In this document: positions 23,584 through 33,602 of the stretch, one piece after another
Layout of the letters: each line of letters begins with the position of its first letter
Numbering within the stretch: position 1 is the stretch's first letter
Source: Thinopyrum elongatum
Taxonomy: Eukaryota; Streptophyta; Magnoliopsida; Poales; Poaceae
Direction of reading: 5' to 3'
DNA length: 64,000 nucleotides
Assembly (NCBI GenBank): GCA_011799875.1
Contig: CM022303.1
Coordinates: forward strand, 191,815,700-191,879,699
The notes under the pieces: generated by a model
Databases searched by the model: none
Told to the model about the DNA's origin: nothing
Seen by the model: only the letters and a program-made list of their open reading frames with translations
Program-made: the position numbers and the translations under genes

Positions 23584-25083
23584 TGATACATCTCCAACGT
23601 ATCTATAATTTTTGCTTGTTCCATGTTGTTATATTATCATTCTTGGATGTTTTACAATCATTTTATAGCAACTTTATATCATTTTTTGGGACTAACCTAT
23701 TGACATAGTGCCCAGTGCCAGTTGCTGTTTTTTGCTTGTTTTTTACTTCGCGGAAAATCAATACCAAACGGAGTCCAAATGCAGCGAAACTTTTTGGAGA
23801 ATTTTTCTGGACCAGAAGACACAAGATGGGCCAAAGAAGTACCAGATGGGTGCCCCGAGGGGGGCACAACCCACCTGGGCGCGCCCTGGTGGGTTGTTCC
23901 CACCTCGATGGCCTCCCGCACCGCCTCTTCGCCCTATAAATCCCCAAATATTCCAGAAACCCTAGGGGAGTCGACGAAACACAATTCCAGCCGCCGCAAG
24001 TTCCAGAACCACCAGGTTCATTGTAGTTCATTGTAGACCTACGGGTCCGTAGGCAGTAGCTAGATAGCTTCTTCTCTCTTTTTGATTCTCAATACAATGG
24101 TCTCTTGGAGATCTATTTGATGTAACTCTATTTTGCGGTGTGTTTGTTGGGATCCGATGAACTTTGAGTTTATGATCAGATCTATATCCATGAAAGTTAT
24201 TTGAGTTCTTTGATCTCTTTTATGCATGATTACTTATAGCCTCATATTTCTTCTTTGAACCTTTGGTTTAGTTAGGCCAACTAGATCAATTTTTCTTGCC
24301 ATGGGAAGAGGTGCTTTGTGATGGGTTCGATCGTGCGGTGTTCTTTCCCAGTGACAGAAGGGTCAGCAAGACATGCATGTATCATTGCTATTAAGGATAA
24401 CAAGATGGGGGCTATTCCTACATGAATAGATCTCGTCTACATCATGTCATCGTTCTTATTGCATTACTCCGTTTCTCCATGAACTTAATACACTAGATGG
24501 ATGCTAGATAGCGGTCGATGTGTGGAGTAATAGTAGTAGATGCAGGCAGGAGTCGGTCTACTAATCTTGTATGTGATGCCTATATAATGATCATTGCCTG
24601 GATATCATCATAATTATTTGATGTTCTATCAATTGCCCAACAGTAATTTGTTTACCCACCGTATGTTATTTTCTTGAGAGAAGCGACTAGTGAAATCTAC
24701 GGCCCTTGGGTCTATTCTTTATCATATTTGCTTTCCGATCTATTTTTATTAACTTTTATTTTCAGATCTATTATTCCAAAAACCCAAAAAATACCTTGCT
24801 GCACCTTTTTGCTATTTATTTTATTCTGCGTTTTATGGAGATCTATTTATCCAATCTATCACAAATTTATCTATCTTTTTACCCGTAGAGGGGTTAACAA
24901 CCCCTCCTAATTGTCGGGTTTCAAGTATTTGTTATTTTTGTGCAGGTACCGTTTACATAGTGTTGCTTGGTTCTCCTACTGGATTGATACCTTGGTTTCA
25001 TAACTGAGGGAAATACCTACCGTAGTTGTGCTGCATCGTCCCTTCCTCTTTGGGGAAATACCAAAGTAGTTCAAGCGACCTCA
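23584..25083 (+). repeat. 3' LTR of the non-autonomous gypsy element (1500 bp)
   Basis: It starts TGATACATCTCCAACG and ends AGCGACCTCA. Colinear with the 5' LTR except for a deletion of about 70 bp after 24015 and scattered substitutions, which indicates moderate age after insertion. Confidence 0.9.
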
Positions 25084-25435
25084 GGAACAGACGCTCAAGA
25101 TGATCTTCCACCATAAGACCACAAGCTAAAAGGCGAGGACAAGCTTCAAGAAGAGATTGATTCTTTTAAAGAAGCTCCTAAGGCCATGGTCAAGTGGGTT
25201 CCCAAGGCTACGTCAAGTTCTACTTCATCAAGTACGACTACAACTCCAAGGATTCCCATCAAGTTGTTGTGGATCCCAAAGAAGAAGAACTAGAGTGGTC
25301 TTGAGGGTGACTCTGCCAACATACTTCACTCATATTCATTTTGGAAAGGACATGTGCAATCAACTTTCATATCTTGCACTAGTTCATGGAGTCACAAACC
25401 CTCTTGTTGGTAAGACAAGGGAGAAGGTAACCTAA

Positions 25436-26060
25436 CACTACTGCAGGATGCTGCTAACGCGACACTACAATCAGAGACCCTTTGACGAAACTGTGTGCGA
25501 TGCATTAATTGCAAACAGTGATGTAAAAAACTGTCAAAAAGATGCAAAACGTTTGCGATTAAGGATACATGAAACACGGTTCAGATTTTAGTTGCGTGTG
25601 CGATGCGGGGCATACGGTTCAGTTCAATGAACTATTTGCGATGAGGAAGAACAACAAAAACGGGAAGCCAGATGAAGGCGTGTGCGATATACGGTATACA
25701 GTTCACTCAGATAAACTGTTTGTGATTAGGCAATACAAAAGAAACGGTTAGCCAGATCAAGGTGTGTGCGATATATGGCACATGGTTCACTCGGATGAAC
25801 TATTTTTGATTAGGCAACGCAACAGAAACGGTTCAGCTAGATCAAGGTGTGTGCAATGGAGGGCATACAGTTCATTCCGATAAACTATTTGTGTTGAGCA
25901 AAGAGAACAGAAACGTTTCACATAAACAAGATGTGTGTGATACGCGGCAAACATCCAATTACATAGGTGGATAGTACACACATGACATTTCCGCACACCA
26001 AAGTAAACTAGTACATGCATAATTAACTAGGATAAACGATCATCTGATCATCATCTACTT
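25436..26060. repeat. left subterminal repeats of CACTA C
   Basis: A roughly 80-bp phrase recurs about five times: GTGTGCGAT..., then CGGTTCA, then ACTATTTGYGATTAGG. These repeats are related to the right-end set at 46080-46633 and are the expected binding region of TnpA-type proteins. Confidence 0.75.
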
Positions 26061-26316
26061 CTTGTTACGCTTGCCACCACTGCTCTACTAGGATAAACGG
26101 AACAGTATTCTTTACTATGAATAGTGTGCTCTGTTGGGCACACAAGTATATGGATCATAGCCTTGGGCGAGCAATGTGCCCGCACGCGTCGTGCTAGCTC
26201 GATGTTCCTTCTATGCTAAGTTTCCATTAATTGATGGCGTTTTATGAACACGCCACCGTTTCCCACCATTTCCTCATTGGTTTCCCACCACTCAGCGATA
26301 TTGCGCATAAACCTAG

Positions 26317-27138
26317 GTGGCGCGCGATGCACGGAGGCAACAAGCACAACTTGTAGCACATCCACCTTTTCCAAGCATGCCAACCCACCAAAGCACCGCC
26401 TCTGCCATCAACCTCATCGACAAGGAAAACGAGAAGGTGCCATGGCCCATCGAGGCCAAGGCGCTCCCCGGCAATGCGATGGATGACATCGTGATGCGTG
26501 TCATCGTCAGGGTTTAGCAGACCCTTGGCGCATGGCGCTTCAGCGCCGCGGATAAAGATAGGCATGTCAGCGTCGAGAGGCTGCAGCTCGCCGCACAACA
26601 TGATCGATGGCGCATCGCAGAGCAAGCTAGGCGCATCCGCACCGATAGGCTGCGACTCGCCACACATTGAGGCCGTTGGAGCGCCACAGAGTGAGAGGCG
26701 CGGCGCGCCTCACAGCAAGAGCGGATCCATCGGCGCTTGCCTGCTATTGACAGGGCGTCGCAGCTGGGTACACGTCCCGTTAGTACCCCCATTCCTCGCC
26801 AGGAGTGGGCAGACACCCTCTGCGTCGTACTTGCACCAGAGGCCGGCCGCGCCGTACTTGCACCGGACGCCCGCCGCGCCGTTCACATGGGTCACATTGT
26901 TCGCCTTGTTCGCGGCCCGCTCGATGCCAACGTACTGGTCGCTAGGCTCAACCGCCACCTTGGCCCAGGTGTCCACCTGGGCGCAGTAGAGGAACATGGC
27001 CGTCGTATCCTTGAGCTGGTGATCTCCGATGAAATAGCCAACTTGGAGCTCGATATCATGCTCCAGATGTACCGCGAGCATGTCAACCGCTTGGACGAAC
27101 GCCTGCATGAGTTCAGGAAGAGCCAAGAGCTACCGTAG
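26317..27138 (+). pseudogene. unrecognised ORF of CACTA C with three stops
   Basis: One frame reads from ATG 26317 to TAG ending 27138, interrupted by TAG at 26515-26517, TGA at 26668-26670 and TGA at 26692-26694. All three could come from CAG or CGA by single C-to-T changes, the common decay of methylated plant repeats. The protein is Arg-rich. Its C-terminal part (RGPLDANVLVARLNRHLG ... LDERLHEFRKSQELP) looks helical. No domain was recognised. It may be a second accessory gene of this CACTA family. Confidence 0.5.
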
Positions 27139-27551
27139 GCAAGGGCTGCTGGTCATGGTCTCATGGACACGTTTTATTTTGTTGAGTCATTTCGACGTGG
27201 ATCGCTATGTATTCACAGCAATCATAATATTGCTCTGTTTATTGGTTTGTTTCAATGTGTGTACTTTGTTTTCCGTTCTTATAGGTTCTGTTTCAATGTG
27301 TGTACTCTGTTTTCCGTTCTTATAGGTTCTGTTTCAATGTGTGTGTGTGTATATGCTTTCCATTCTGTATATGTGGATGATAACAACTAGATACAAATTA
27401 GTATACAAAAACAGATAGAAAATGGAATTCATAATATATATTAATTGTTCATTAGTTCATCACAGAATATATATATAATATCATCACATATACGTGATGA
27501 TACTTAACTACTAGGTACAATGCATAAAATTGAAAACGAACAATACTAAAA

Positions 27552-28163
27552 CTAATAATCCATCCTGGGGGTAGTATTCCGGCAGCCCCTCGCCAACAGT
27601 TCCCTGGTGCGCGGCGTCTTCCCAGCACGGAGGCAGTACTCCGCCTCCTCCGCCTCGCAACGCTTGACGTACTGATCTGCCTCTTGTTGGCGGACGAGCA
27701 CGAACGATCCTGCCATTTCGTTGGGTGCCCACCAGAGCTCCTCGTCGGTGGCACGCTGGAGCTTATCGGCCCACCTCCATGCAGCGATGAGGCGCCTAGC
27801 ACCTTTGACCTTCCTTGCGAAGTACCCATCTTCATACACCTCCTCCTCACGACGACGCACCCACCCCCAAAGCTCCACCGCCTCCTTTTTCCAGGCGGCA
27901 TCACGGGCTTCACAGGTCGCCTGGTACCTGGCTTCCTCCTCCGCCATCTCCTTCTTAAATGCCACTTGCCTGGCTTTCTCAGCCGACGACAGCGACTTCC
28001 ACAGACAAAGATTATACTGGACCCAAAACCACTCCAAAGTTGGGAGGTCCGGCGCAACCTTGTCCGGCAACGCGTAGGGGTCCTCATTGTCACTGCTCTT
28101 CGACTGAGCGTCCTCGGGGGGTGGCGCCTCCTCATCGGCGCGTGGGCAGATCGGCGGCGCCAT
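27552..28163 (-). CDS. hypothetical 203-aa coiled-coil-like protein carried by CACTA C
   Basis: An uninterrupted ORF runs from ATG at 28163 leftward to the stop at 27552. The N-terminus is acidic and Pro-rich. Residues about 60-110 form a long charged helix (SAEKARQVAFKKEMAEEEAR), and several Trp residues follow (ELWWAPNEMAGSFVLVR). I do not recognise the family. It has a TATA-like box at 28249-28256, about 90 bases upstream, and a short leader. The Tekay element inserted at 28276, some 20 bases above that box, and separates it from any farther upstream elements. An intact frame among decayed neighbours suggests recent capture or selection, but it could be chance in GC-rich DNA. Confidence 0.5.
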   Translation of the reverse strand: MAPPICPRADEEAPPPEDAQSKSSDNEDPYALPDKVAPDLPTLEWFWVQYNLCLWKSLSSAEKARQVAFKKEMAEEEARYQATCEARDAAWKKEAVELWGWVRRREEEVYEDGYFARKVKGARRLIAAWRWADKLQRATDEELWWAPNEMAGSFVLVRQQEADQYVKRCEAEEAEYCLRAGKTPRTRELLARGCRNTTPRMDY

Positions 28164-28248
28164 GGCAGAGATTTAAGAAAGAGAGAGAGAGGGCGAGCGA
28201 GGGGAGGATGTAGATGAGAATGCAGGTGGGACGACGTGAGGAAGGTAG

Positions 28249-28256
28249 TATTTATT
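28249..28256 (-). promoter_or_regulatory. TATA-like box for the 203-aa ORF
   Basis: The minus strand reads CCAATAAATACTACC across this site, about 90 bases before the ATG at 28163. The gypsy 3' boundary is 20 bases farther up. Position and sequence suit a core promoter; activity is not shown. Confidence 0.4.
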
Positions 28257-28744
28257 GGCGACCGGAATCTAGATCTGTAACACCCCCGGTGGTTAGCAAC
28301 AGTAATCACTTTTGATAATGACATGTTAGCATGATCAACAGTGCATAATCATCATTAGCATCATATTGCATTTCAGCTCCTAAGTCAAATTCAAATTTAA
28401 ACGAAAGTGGAATATGAAAGTTGTCCAACATAGAAACTAAAATGTCAGATAAATAACAAATATTCCAGAGGCTATTATAAAATTGAAACCAACATCATTG
28501 GAATTGGATAAGTGACTCGAACAACCTCAAACAGTGGATAAAGATAATATTTAATAACCATTTATTAAATCTGAAATAAATATGGAATTATATTTTGTCC
28601 AAACTAATTTTAGGTGTTAAGGAATAATGCACTGGTATTTATGAACTAGGTCTCATGTTTTACAAAAACCATTTTGAGGCCTAGCTATTTACTAGCAGAG
28701 TAAAGGGAATAAAAAAGAAAAAGAAAAAGGAAAAGAAATAGAAA

Positions 28745-29650
28745 ACAGAGAAGAAGAAAAAAAGAGCAACCCCCCCCCCCCCACGGCCCAACTGGGCCGA
28801 AGCCCAGCCGGCCGGCCCACCTGCGCCCCCCTGGCCTATACCTACCCCCCCGCGGCCGAACCCTAGCCGATCCCCCCCCTCGCTTTCTCCTTCCCCCCCC
28901 CCCCCACCCCCCCCGCCCATCGGATCGGGATCCCCCGATCCGTCCGCCCGTCGCCGACGCCGCTCGACGCCGTTGCCCCACCGTCCGGCACCGCCTCTTC
29001 CTCCCCCACGACGACCTCGTCCCGACGTGCCCTCGCTCGGCCCGAGCCCAGCGCGCTGCCCCGACGCGCCCGACCGCGCCCCGTCTCCGCCTCGTCTCCG
29101 ACGCCGTCGGGAACCGTCGCCTTGGACTCGCCGCTCGCGGACTCCACGACGCCGGGCTCCCCGTCGGACGCCGTCGTTCCGGCTCCACCCCGAGCCCCTC
29201 CTTGCGCTCGACGCCGACGCCCCGCCTCGACCCCGTCGCCGACCCCCCCTCCACGAGCTCGAGCCCGCTGCCCCGTCCCTGCAAATCTCGGTGAGGCCCC
29301 AGGCCTCCCCCTCCCCTGCCCCGTGCACGCGCACGCGCGCCGCCCCGCATCCACGCTCACCGCGCGCCCTCGCCGCGCACGCCGCCCGCCCGCACGCCGC
29401 ACGCCGGCGCCGGCCCCCAGCGCTCCTCCCCGCGGCCGCCTCTCCACCGGCCACGGCCGGCGCGCCCCACTCCGGCCTCTGGCCCTCGCCACCACCCCCG
29501 GCCGGCCACCGCACCCTGGCCTCGGCCAGTGCGTGCGCGCGCGCCCACGCGTGCCTGGCCGCGCTCGCGCGCCCGTGTGGCCATTCGGGCCACAGACAGG
29601 TGGGGCCTATTGCCCCTGAGCCACTGACCGAACGGGCCCACGGCCCAGAA
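28745..29650. other. GC-rich block present only in the 5' LTR
   Basis: About 0.9 kb of C- and G-rich sequence starts with C14-like runs and GGCCCAACTGGGCC-type palindromes and ends near CGGCCCAGAAACG. The 3' LTR lacks it, joining A-rich sequence on both sides (near 38535). Long ORFs on both strands (Arg/Gly- or Pro/Arg-rich, over 200 codons) mirror each other and are judged composition artefacts. The block most likely belongs to the original LTR and was deleted from the 3' copy. Confidence 0.7.
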
Positions 29651-30254
29651 ACGATTTTAAGAAAATAAAAATAAAAATAAATAAAATAATTAATTAGTTA
29701 ATTAGTTAGGTTAATTAACCCTAATCAGACTAATTTAATTAATTAATTAGTTTAGTTAATTCTTAATTAGTTAATTAAACCTAATTAACCTAACAGCTTA
29801 TGACAGGTGGGACCCACCCTGTCAGGTGGCTGCTGACGTCAGCATGATGTCATGCTGACGTCATCAATCACTGTTTCGGATAATGTTGAATTAAATAATT
29901 AATTAAATTTTAGAAATTAATAAAAACTTTAGAAAATCATATTAAATAAACCGTAACTCCGATGAAAATATTTTATACATGAAACTTGCTCAGAACGACG
30001 ATACGAACCCGGATACGCCCTCTGTATTCCCGTCAGACATCCGCAACTATAAGAACGTTGAACAATTAGACCGATTTCGATAAATGAATAGTGTCCAACT
30101 TTAATTAAATAAATCCAAATAAATTCCTAAATTAACTAAATCGTTTAGTTAGGCAGTAGAACACCCCGGCATATCATTTAGGCATGTCATACATATTGTT
30201 TGCATTATTGCCGTGAAATTTATTGTTTCTCTCCCCCTCCTTCTCTCTCGATAG

Positions 30255-31906
30255 ACGCCGAGACCGACGACGCTGCACCAGGTTACGACTACTCTACCGA
30301 CGAGCAGCCCGTTGACGACCTTCCCCTCTTGCCAGAGCAACCAGGCAAGCCCCCCCCCTTGAGCATTCCAGATATCGCCCATTCTATTCTCCTGCTTGCA
30401 TTAGATTTCGCTACTGTTAATGTATGCTCCTATTCTGATGCATAGCCTGCTGTTGTAACCTATTCATTGCTACCTTACCTGCCTATGATAAACTGTTTAG
30501 TATAGGTTGGTGATGAACCATCAGTGACCCCACCACCTTACCCTTGTTGCCCCTGCTTGATCATCGACGACTCGATCAACGTGATCGTCGACCAGAGACC
30601 GACACCTCACTTCACACCCCCTAAGTTGTACGACTCTGCGTAGTAACTATCGAGTGCCGAGGGTGATACCTCGTAACGCACTCCTGATGAATACTCTGCA
30701 GCATAGCTGTACGGTCGTGGTCATCGAGGGTGATTCCTCCTTCTCCATGTCCGATACGACTCTGTCGTGCAACCCCTCAGTGTGAACCTCGAGGGTGATA
30801 CCTCATACGTTCACCCTGATGATTATGACCACACGGTTACTTGACCTTTGTCACAGGCGGGTCCACCCTGGTGGGTACCCGCTGGGGATCTATGTTGTCG
30901 AGTGTGCCGGAAGGGCACTCGAGTGTGACATTGTGGCGGAGCATCAGAGACTCTGATTGTCTCCGCTTGATACTAATTGAGCCTATTGGATTTGGGTGTG
31001 TGATCTGAGTGGGTCGACGTGCCCTATACGCACTGCCACCACGCGGGATAATGGTTATGGGGCCCTCTGCGATGTACGTTTCGCCGAAAGCTTATCAGAC
31101 GTCACGATTCACCGTGCGGGCTGATCGTCGGGATTGGGCTGGATACTTCGCTGGCGAGTTCAGTGTCGCGCCTGCACCCCGGCCAGCCACGCAACGCGCA
31201 GGGTGCCCAGGGCGATGGCCCGAGACCCCTGGGTGCATAGGTTAGTCCGGCGTGCTGACCTCTCTGCTGAGCCTAGGTAGAGCGCTGCTTCGTGTTGATC
31301 TTCCGAGGACGGGCATTACCCAGCAAGTATGTCCGGCCAGAGTTGATCGAGCGTGTTGGGTAACAGTAGTGCACCCCTGCAGGGATGAATCTTCTATCGA
31401 TAGCCGGTCCTACGGTAAAGGACGCTCAGTTTGTGTATCCCGATCTACTACTTAAACTGGATACTTGTTACTTAATTGAAGCTTCGGGATTACTTTCTCG
31501 CTGGGAGTCGAGGAAGGATCTTTGAGCTGTACTTCAACATGTTTGCTAAATAAAATGCTATTCTACTCTCTTCTACTGTTGCAAGATGATGGCTTTGAGA
31601 AGATGTTTGAAGATGCTAGTCTTCGATAGGACTAGGCCTTTCTCTCTATTCTGGCATTTCTGCAGCCCAGTCCACATATACAGCCTTTTCTCCATTGATA
31701 ATGTTGCATATGTAGTATAGATCCTTGCTTGCTGAGTACTTCGGATGAGTACTCACGGTTGCTTTATTTTCTCTTTTCCCCCATATACCCCACCTTGATG
31801 ATACACCGGACGATGGAGTCCAGGAGCCAGACGCCACCACCGGAGCCTACTACCAGGCGGGTCCAGAGGGCACGTACTACTGGATCGAGCCAGCTGACCA
31901 GGAGTA
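30255..31906 (+). other. acidic coding-like frames inside the LTR
   Basis: Two short frames look like exons. 30255-30343 (after an ATAG acceptor-like site) encodes DAETDDAAPGYDYSTDEQ. 31795-31906 encodes an acidic, Tyr-rich end with TGAYYQAGPEGTYYWIEP, then TAG. Both recur almost unchanged in the 3' LTR (39137-39229 and 40681-40792). Preserved acidic composition in both suggests a small spliced LTR-encoded protein, but the joining exons are not established. Confidence 0.3.
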
Positions 31907-32189
31907 GGATCGGAGGCTCCCAGGCAGGAGGCCAACGCCTTTCGATCTAGTGTCGCTGTTTGTGCTAGCCTTCTTAAGGCAAAACTTGTCTAACTATGTC
32001 TGTACCCAGATATTATTTGTATGACTAACTTATGTATTCCGATCTTCGGATCCCTGGTCTGTAATATTGTGGACCTCCGTTTATTTGTGTTTAGAGTTGT
32101 GTTGTGATATCTTCCCGTGAGTCCCTGGGCTTGATCATACACGTTTGCGTGTATGATTAGTGTACGATTGAACCGGGGGCGTCACAAGT

Positions 32190-32202
32190 TGGTATCAGAG
32201 CC
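32190..32202 (+). promoter_or_regulatory. primer-binding site of the Tekay element
   Basis: TGGTATCAGAGCC starts three bases after the 5' LTR and complements the 3' end of initiator-Met tRNA, the usual primer for Tekay and many other plant LTR retrotransposons. Confidence 0.9.
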
Positions 32203-32565
32203 GACTGCCTGTAGGAAGCCCCCCTCCAAATTCCTTGGCCGAAGTCGAGTCTAGAAACCGAGAAACTAAATTACTAACTTGGCTGTGTGGCTTACGGGCC
32301 CACGTCGCCAACTGGGTGGTATTAGGATCTTTTATTCCTCGTCTATACTCTGGGACTCTAATATCTCTTCTATTCGGGTTAAATAAAGTTTACTAACGCC
32401 GATACTTAGGATCTCGTAAATTCTGTCTACCCGGAGAGCTGGATATCTGTACGATTTCCCTGTCATTGATCTGATTAGTCTGATAATCATTTTCCTTTCC
32501 ATTGTTTTGTTTAACCTTTCTCTTCGAGTTGAGTTAAACTTCTCATTGTCATTTGACAAATCTGA

Positions 32566-32581
32566 ATTTCCTCTGTTTCAG
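32566..32581 (+). promoter_or_regulatory. splice-acceptor-like site at the ORF1 start codon
   Basis: TTTCCTCTGTTTCAG lies directly before the ATG at 32582. A pyrimidine tract ending in CAG is a good plant 3' splice site. If used, a spliced transcript from the LTR leader would begin translation at ORF1 without upstream AUGs. The donor was not identified. Confidence 0.4.
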
Positions 32582-33352
32582 ATGGACCGTTTGTTTCCAC
32601 CGCGTCCTACGACACAACTTGTGCTTCGCACTTGGGCTCGTAATACCCCTGGGTTTCCAGCTGTCCTGATCGCTCTCATGACCAGACTTGGCTACCGCTG
32701 GTACCCTGAGTACATGGTTTACGAGGATTACCGCGAGTTTAATCAGGAACAGTACTATGCTGAAGTTCGGATTTATGATCAGCAGAACAACTCAGACACC
32801 GAGTTACACCTTTTTCACGGATTAGGCGTGACGATTGAGATGGCAGTCCATGATGCCGCCTACTCTGCTGTCGCACGTCTTCGAGGACAGTTCAGTGATA
32901 TCTTGGATGACTCTGAGTTCCGATACATTCCGTATGCCCCTGCTGGAGATGCTACCGGATACTACACAGCTATCTGTGCCCCGTACGAGCCTCGCCGATA
33001 TGACCACCGCGTTCTGATTCAGTGCACTCAGGCTCTGGATCGCACTGTTCGGGCTCTTGCCGTCGAGTTGGTTGCCACTCGAGCACGTCTCTACGATGCT
33101 ATGACGCAGTTGATGCCCGCTGTTCGTGCAGGGATACATCCGGAGCACATCCTTTACCCGCGCAGGACTCAGATGTATGCTGGTATTGACTGGCCTGCTG
33201 TTGGAGGTCACACACCTGCACGTGGACCTCTTCTTACAGTTCGAGACCGGGTTCTGCATCAGAGTGCACATGGAGCACAGGATCCTTCCACGACGAATAT
33301 TCGTCGTCCGCACTCGCAGTTACCCCGTTACAGTGGTTTTCTCCGACGTTGA
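32582..33352 (+). CDS. Tekay ORF1, dsRNA-binding-like pattern, 256 aa
   Basis: The frame is open from ATG 32582 ([15 protein letters not shown]) to TGA ending 33352, between the primer site and gag-pol. An earlier ATG at 32507 is in frame, but 32582 follows a splice-acceptor-like CAG and begins the conserved-looking part. Residues about 35-105 give the order beta (PEYMVYED), beta (YYAEVRIYD), beta ([14 protein letters not shown]), helix ([15 protein letters not shown]). This resembles the fold order and the Ala-rich last helix of dsRNA-binding domains. The second half is Arg-rich with a helical stretch ([20 protein letters not shown]). The domain assignment is inference. It might bind element RNA or interfere with silencing; a simple leader ORF without function is also possible. 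Confidence 0.6.
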   Translation: MDRLFPPRPTTQLVLRTWARNTPGFPAVLIALMTRLGYRWYPEYMVYEDYREFNQEQYYAEVRIYDQQNNSDTELHLFHGLGVTIEMAVHDAAYSAVARLRGQFSDILDDSEFRYIPYAPAGDATGYYTAICAPYEPRRYDHRVLIQCTQALDRTVRALAVELVATRARLYDAMTQLMPAVRAGIHPEHILYPRRTQMYAGIDWPAVGGHTPARGPLLTVRDRVLHQSAHGAQDPSTTNIRRPHSQLPRYSGFLRR

Positions 33353-33589
33353 TGTAGCCTTTGCTATGTCTCGTTGTGTACTTCCTTACCGCGTGCCTGC
33401 GCGCCGCCTAGTATGTCTAGCTTTTAATTTGCGCTGTTATGCTGTCCGCATGTACCCGACTTTGTGTATGGATCTGTATGTCTTAATCGACTACTGTTAT
33501 GTATCTATTACACTGCTTAAAGTATTGTCGTGTTACATCATACTTGTCGCTAAACACTCGCAATTGCTTTTACTAAACTACCCCCTGTT

Positions 33590-33602
33590 GATACTTAGCA
33601 GG
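33590..33602 (+). promoter_or_regulatory. splice-acceptor-like site at the gag-pol start codon
   Basis: TTGATACTTAGCAG ends one base before the ATG at 33603, after the T-rich stretch 33540-33590. With the similar site at 32566-32581, it would allow alternative splicing to choose between ORF1 and gag-pol. Sequence evidence only. Confidence 0.4.

Larger units (their letters stand above)
18556..25083 (+). mobile_element. non-autonomous Ty3/gypsy element, tRNA-Asp primer type
   Basis: Two plus-oriented LTRs (18556-20130 and 23584-25083) start TGATACRTCTCCAA and end in CA, and are flanked by the perfect TSD GGAAC (18551-18555, 25084-25088). The primer-binding site matches plant tRNA-Asp, as in Athila-clade gypsy elements. 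The interior holds only a short frameshifted ORF and a long AT-rich stretch, without gag zinc knuckle, protease, reverse transcriptase or integrase. It therefore needed helper proteins. It landed inside the copia gag. Confidence 0.9.
17156..25293 (+). pseudogene. copia gag, zinc knuckle, broken by stops and a gypsy insertion
   Basis: The frame enters at 17156 from CACTA A without its own start and runs to the gypsy insertion at 18555. It resumes after that element's TSD at 25089 and ends with a TAG at 25291-25293. A CX2CX4HX4C zinc knuckle (CYNCGRPRHYSNEC) is encoded at 17408-17449. It is followed by an Arg/Ser-rich region, a long acidic segment and a coiled-coil-like stretch (KKEIERLTKELNTLKLAHET). 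The C-terminus is basic (TPRIPIKLLWIPKKKN). In-frame stops are TGA at 18131-18133 and TAA at 25114-25116. Gag forms the cytoplasmic particle that packages element RNA. This copy cannot make full-length Gag. Confidence 0.8.
28276..32186 (+). repeat. 5' LTR of the Tekay element (3911 bp)
   Basis: It begins TGTAACACCCCCGGTGG and ends CGGGGGCGTCACA. It matches the 3' LTR throughout, except that it contains the GC-rich block 28745-29650. ORFs at 31009-31245 and 31252-31455 recur in the 3' LTR. They and similar frames are LTR by-products, but see the LTR-encoded acidic frame at 30255-31906. Confidence 0.92.

Noticed and set aside
28681..29668. Long ORFs on both strands (over 200 codons) in the GC-rich part of the Tekay 5' LTR
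   Set aside because: They mirror each other, are Arg/Gly- or Pro/Arg-rich and show no domain. This is what stop-poor GC-rich sequence gives by chance.
31009..31455. Plus-strand ORFs of 78 and 67 codons, repeated at 39895-40341
   Set aside because: They repeat only because they lie in the two LTRs; no promoter, splice or composition support.
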